From an uncultured Bacteroidales bacterium (lineage in GTDB: Bacteria > Bacteroidota > Bacteroidia > Bacteroidales > UBA932), in NCBI GenBank assembly GCA_937890845.1, contig CALADR010000254.1:1-8468 (forward strand): a stretch of 8,468 nt of DNA, in the 5' to 3' direction. This document shows, piece after piece, positions 5,891 to 8,468 of the stretch. A program made the translations under genes and the position numbers. The notes under the pieces were generated by a model. It saw only the letters and a program-made list of their open reading frames with translations, was not told the origin of the DNA and did not search any database. Each line of letters starts with the position of its first letter. The first letter of the stretch is position 1.

Positions 5891-6928
5891 ATGTCAAAAG
5901 TCATCACTTTCGGAGAAATTATGCTCCGCCTAGGAACCATAGAACACAGAAGATTCACTCAGGCAAATAATTTCGAAGTTTCATTCGGCGGAGGAGAAGC
6001 AAATGTCGCCGTTTCACTGGCCAACTACGGAATAGAATCTGAATTTGTCAGCAGACTGCCGGAAAACGATATTGCCCGCAATTGCCTGAGGACATTGCAC
6101 GGATATGGGGTAAATACATGTCATTGCATCACAGGAGGTGACCGAATGGGCATATATTTTCTTGAAACAGGAGCAGTCGCCAGACCCAGCAAAGTAATAT
6201 ATGACAGGACAGGGTCATCTTTCTCACAAATTGAAACTGGCATGATTGACTGGAGGAGTATATTCAATGGCGCTGACTGGTTCCACTGGAGCGGAATAAC
6301 TCCGTCTTTAAGCCAGGGTGCCGCAGAAGCATGTCTGGAAGCGGCAAAAACAGCAAAAGAAATGGGACTTACTGTTTCCTGTGATATAAACTACCGCAAG
6401 AATCTATGGAAATACGGGAAAAAGGCATCCGAAATCATGCCTGAACTGACAGAATGCTGTGACATCATTTTTGGAAATGAAGAAGATGCAGAAAAAGTGT
6501 TCGGTATAAAACCAGACAGATCAAACCTCTTAGGACCAGACGAAAATATAGATGAATCATCCTTTGAAAGTGTCTGCAGACAATTGAAAGAAAGGTTTCC
6601 AAGAGCAAAGAAAATCATAATTTCCCTAAGAGGTTCAATAAATGCCAGCCACAACACCTGGGGAGGCGTACTTTTTGACGGCGAAAAGTTCTACAAGTCT
6701 CGCAGATATGATATTACCCATATTGTAGATAGGGTCGGAGGCGGAGATTCCTTTATGGGAGGACTGATTTACGGTATGCTCACCTACAGAGACGACAGAA
6801 AGGCTCTGGAGTTTGCAGCAGCGGCTTCGTGCCTGAAGCATACTGTTTACGGAGACTTCAACGATGTTACAACAGACGAAGTGGAAGCACTTATGTACGG
6901 CAATGGGTCCGGACGGGTTATTAGATAA
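5891..6928 (+). CDS. kdgK: 2-keto-3-deoxygluconate kinase (PfkB/ribokinase family)
   Basis: This 345-aa cytosolic sugar kinase phosphorylates 2-keto-3-deoxygluconate to KDPG with ATP in galacturonate/glucuronate breakdown. PfkB features in order: GEIMLRLG (8-15) at the N-terminal strand, the substrate-side glycine motif GGGEANVAVSLANYG (33-47), GADWFHWSGITP (127-138), GNEEDAE (195-201) and the C-terminal signature DRVGGGDSF (280-288), with Asp286 as catalytic base. SKVIYDR (100-106) and the DRVGGGDSF form are typical of Bacteroidota KdgK rather than of fructokinase or ribokinase. Length is normal and no key residue is missing. The ATG is preceded by GGAGAAA, a plausible Shine-Dalgarno. It is the first gene of a pair with kdgA (12-nt gap) and is divergent from the LacI-type regulator, probably its controller. 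Confidence 0.92.
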   Translation: MSKVITFGEIMLRLGTIEHRRFTQANNFEVSFGGGEANVAVSLANYGIESEFVSRLPENDIARNCLRTLHGYGVNTCHCITGGDRMGIYFLETGAVARPSKVIYDRTGSSFSQIETGMIDWRSIFNGADWFHWSGITPSLSQGAAEACLEAAKTAKEMGLTVSCDINYRKNLWKYGKKASEIMPELTECCDIIFGNEEDAEKVFGIKPDRSNLLGPDENIDESSFESVCRQLKERFPRAKKIIISLRGSINASHNTWGGVLFDGEKFYKSRRYDITHIVDRVGGGDSFMGGLIYGMLTYRDDRKALEFAAAASCLKHTVYGDFNDVTTDEVEALMYGNGSGRVIR

Positions 6929-6940
6929 AATTCTGACATT

Positions 6941-7599
6941 ATGGCAAAGTACAACAAACTTCAGGTACTGACAGCAATCACTGAAACAGGTATAGTTCCT
7001 GTTTTCTATGATCCTGATATTAAAACAGTATGCTCCGTAGCCAAAGCCTGCTATGAAGGAGGTATCCGAGTATTTGAATTCACCAACAGAGGAGATTCAG
7101 CACATGAAATTTTCGGAAGCCTTGTCAAATTCGCCTCTTCAGAATGCCCTGGCATGATAATCGGGGCAGGATCAATCGTAGACGCCTCTACAGCAGCCCT
7201 CTACATACAGGGCCGCTGTTTAACCCTGATATAGCCAAAGTATGTAACAGAAGGTGTATTCCATACAGTCCAGGATGCGGCACTGCCAGCGAAATCGGAT
7301 ATGCTCAAGAGGCAGGATGCGACCTGTGCAAGGTTTTCCCTGCAGAAACTACCGGTGGCGCAGCATTCGTCAAGAATATCCTGGCCCCAATGCCATGGTC
7401 CATGATTATGGTAACCGGAGGTGTAGAGCCTGCAGAAGAGAATCTTTCCGAATGGTTCAAAGCAGGTGTAACCTGTGTAGGATTAGGTTCCAGACTATTC
7501 CCAGCAGAAGAAGTTAAAACTGGCCAATGGGAAAAAATAGCCCAAAGATGTAAAGACACTCTGGGCTATATCAGTAAGACAAGGGAGAATATCAGGTAA
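6941..7599 (+). pseudogene. kdgA: KDPG aldolase, frameshifted by an apparent 22-bp internal deletion
   Basis: KDPG aldolase (Eda/KdgA family) cleaves KDPG to pyruvate and glyceraldehyde-3-P, the last step of this pathway. The first frame (6941-7234) carries residues 1-90, including FEFTNRG with Glu46 and Arg50 (E. coli Eda Glu45/Arg49) and IIGAGS. It then runs into GRCLTLI and a TAG at 7232-7234. The rest continues in the -1 frame from about 7210: GPLFNPDIAKVCNRR, SPGCGTASE, CDLCKVFPAE with the Schiff-base Lys (AAG, 7330-7332) and MVTGGVEP, to the TAA at 7599. Aligned with E. coli Eda (AEVTEAGAQFAISPGLTEP), the seven residues between YIQ and GPLFNP, the fourth barrel strand region, are absent. 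Seven codons plus one base make 22 bp. Catalytic residues are split between frames, so no active protein is expected. Outside the junction the sequence is well preserved, suggesting a recent event or an assembly fault. Confidence 0.88.
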
Positions 7600-7622
7600 C
7601 CTGAAATCTAAAGCCACTTGTA

Positions 7623-8468
7623 TTAAAAGTCAAAATATCTGGCAGCATTGTTATACGAAATATCTTTCACCATCTGGTGGATAAAATCCATTTCGCTCCG
7701 CGGAAGCCTGCCTTTTTCCAAGTCTTCACCTATAATACTACACATTATCCTGCGGAAATACTCATGACGCGGATATGACAGGAAGCTCCGGGAATCTGTA
7801 AGCATTCCGACAAATCTGCTGAAAAGTCCAAGAGCGGAAAGTGCATTCATCTGCTTCCTCATTCCGTCTTCCTGATCAAGGAACCACCATCCTGAACCGA
7901 GCTGGATCTTCCCCGGGACAGTTCCGTCATTGAAAGTATATGCCATTGTAGCAAAGAGTTCGTTATCCCGCGGATTGAGATTATAAAGAACAGTCTTTGC
8001 CAGTTTGTCTTCTGAAGCCAGCCTGTCAAGGAATTTATGCCCTGCAGCAGCTACAGGAAGGTCATGTATGGCATCATATCCGGTATCCGGTCCAAGAATA
8101 TTGTACATCCTTGTATTATTGTCCCTTATTGCCCCGATATGAAACTGCTGCGTCCACCCTTTTTCCCAATCAAGACGCGCAAAGTCAAGCAGGATTGCAC
8201 TCCTGAATTTAAGTATATCTTCCCTTGACGGTACTATTCCCTTGAGAGTCTCTCTGAATATCCTGTCAATCTCCTCCATCCCGAAATCTTCCGCATAGAA
8301 TGTCTCAAGTCCATGGTCAGAAAGACGGCATCCCATACTGTGGAAGAAATCATGTCTCTTCCTGAGGGCATCCAAAAGATCCTGATAAGAAACGATATTT
8401 ACTGAAGAAACCTCTGAAAGCCTTGCGATATACTCAATATACCGCGCAGGATTCTCTATCTGCATAGC
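7623..8468 (-). CDS. uxaC: Uronate isomerase, C-terminal part (5' end beyond the window)
   Basis: The visible ~281 residues are the C-terminal three-fifths of a normally ~468-aa enzyme that isomerises galacturonate to tagaturonate and glucuronate to fructuronate. It belongs to the amidohydrolase superfamily and acts in the cytosol. Diagnostic blocks in order: ALRKRHDFF, GCRLSDHGLETFYAED, DWEKGWTQQFHIGAIRDNNTR, LGPDTGYDAI, TVLYNLNPRDNE, KIQLGSGWWFLDQEDGM and MLTDSRSFLSYPRHEYFRR, the last containing the conserved Asp/Arg near the active site. The ATG at 8465 is internal: the preceding codon is Ala, and the usual family context is RPDKAM. The N-terminal HxH metal site is off the edge. No defect is seen in this part. 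It converges on kdgA with a 23-nt gap and no evident terminator, so it would be transcribed from a separate promoter outside the window. Upstream it may adjoin further uronate genes. Confidence 0.93.
   Translation of the reverse strand, partial: AMQIENPARYIEYIARLSEVSSVNIVSYQDLLDALRKRHDFFHSMGCRLSDHGLETFYAEDFGMEEIDRIFRETLKGIVPSREDILKFRSAILLDFARLDWEKGWTQQFHIGAIRDNNTRMYNILGPDTGYDAIHDLPVAAAGHKFLDRLASEDKLAKTVLYNLNPRDNELFATMAYTFNDGTVPGKIQLGSGWWFLDQEDGMRKQMNALSALGLFSRFVGMLTDSRSFLSYPRHEYFRRIMCSIIGEDLEKGRLPRSEMDFIHQMVKDISYNNAARYFDF

Noticed and set aside
7200..7234. Programmed -1 ribosomal frameshift in kdgA
   Set aside because: No convincing slippery heptamer or downstream structure is visible, and a shift would still leave the seven-residue strand missing.
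7144..7599. Second part of kdgA as an independent gene starting at ATG 7144
   Set aside because: Its first ~22 residues are an out-of-frame translation of conserved aldolase sequence; only from about 7210 does it match the aldolase, so it is the 3' half of a broken gene.
7600..7622. Intrinsic terminator between kdgA and uxaC
   Set aside because: The 23-nt gap has no stable inverted repeat followed by a T-run on either strand.

Overview
The window looks like chromosomal DNA of a Bacteroidales/Bacteroidota gut- or rumen-type bacterium. The proteins match the Bacteroidota style of each family, such as the S4 protein with its GTGRPTKK tail and the DRVGGGDSF ketodeoxygluconate kinase. The intergenic regions carry TATCTTTG boxes matching the Bacteroidota -7 consensus TAnnTTTG, and most starts lack a strong Shine-Dalgarno. 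I see no mobile element, CRISPR, tRNA or rRNA. No gene-free stretch exceeds about 200 bases.

Layout. (1) 56-1375, minus: an apparently intact TRZ/ATZ-type amidohydrolase (SAH/MTA-deaminase-like). It is divergent from (2) 1517-2659, plus: a type I phosphomannose isomerase homologue, followed 14 nt later by (3) 2674-3153, plus: an Hsp15-like S4 RNA-binding protein. (4) 5688-3169, minus: a LacI-type regulator followed 12 nt later by a GH28 polygalacturonase-like protein with no signal peptide. (5) 5891-7599, plus and divergent from the regulator: 2-keto-3-deoxygluconate kinase (kdgK) followed 12 nt later by a KDPG aldolase (kdgA) that is out of frame. (6) 7623-window edge, minus: the C-terminal part of uronate isomerase (uxaC), convergent with kdgA.

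Blocks 4-6 form a pectin/galacturonate locus. Oligogalacturonide trimming (GH28), uronate isomerisation (UxaC), KDG phosphorylation (KdgK) and KDPG cleavage (KdgA) sit around a LacI-type regulator. The regulator probably controls the shared 202-bp divergent promoter region, where a near-perfect 18-bp palindrome with a central CG is the likely operator. The dehydratase and oxidoreductase steps (UxaA/UxaB) are not in this window.

The notable feature is a set of defects at function-critical positions in otherwise well-preserved genes. kdgA has an apparent 22-bp deletion that removes a core beta strand and breaks the frame. The regulator lacks about 9 residues just after its hinge helix. The GH28 protein has Asn in place of the general-acid Asp and Tyr in place of the conserved GHG His. 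The phosphomannose isomerase homologue has lost two of four zinc ligands (His to Asn, Glu to Lys). kdgK, uxaC (visible part), the S4 protein and the amidohydrolase keep their key residues. Either these proteins are decaying or repurposed, or, at least for the two deletions, the assembly is imperfect. I found no clear evidence of a wholly new multi-gene system.
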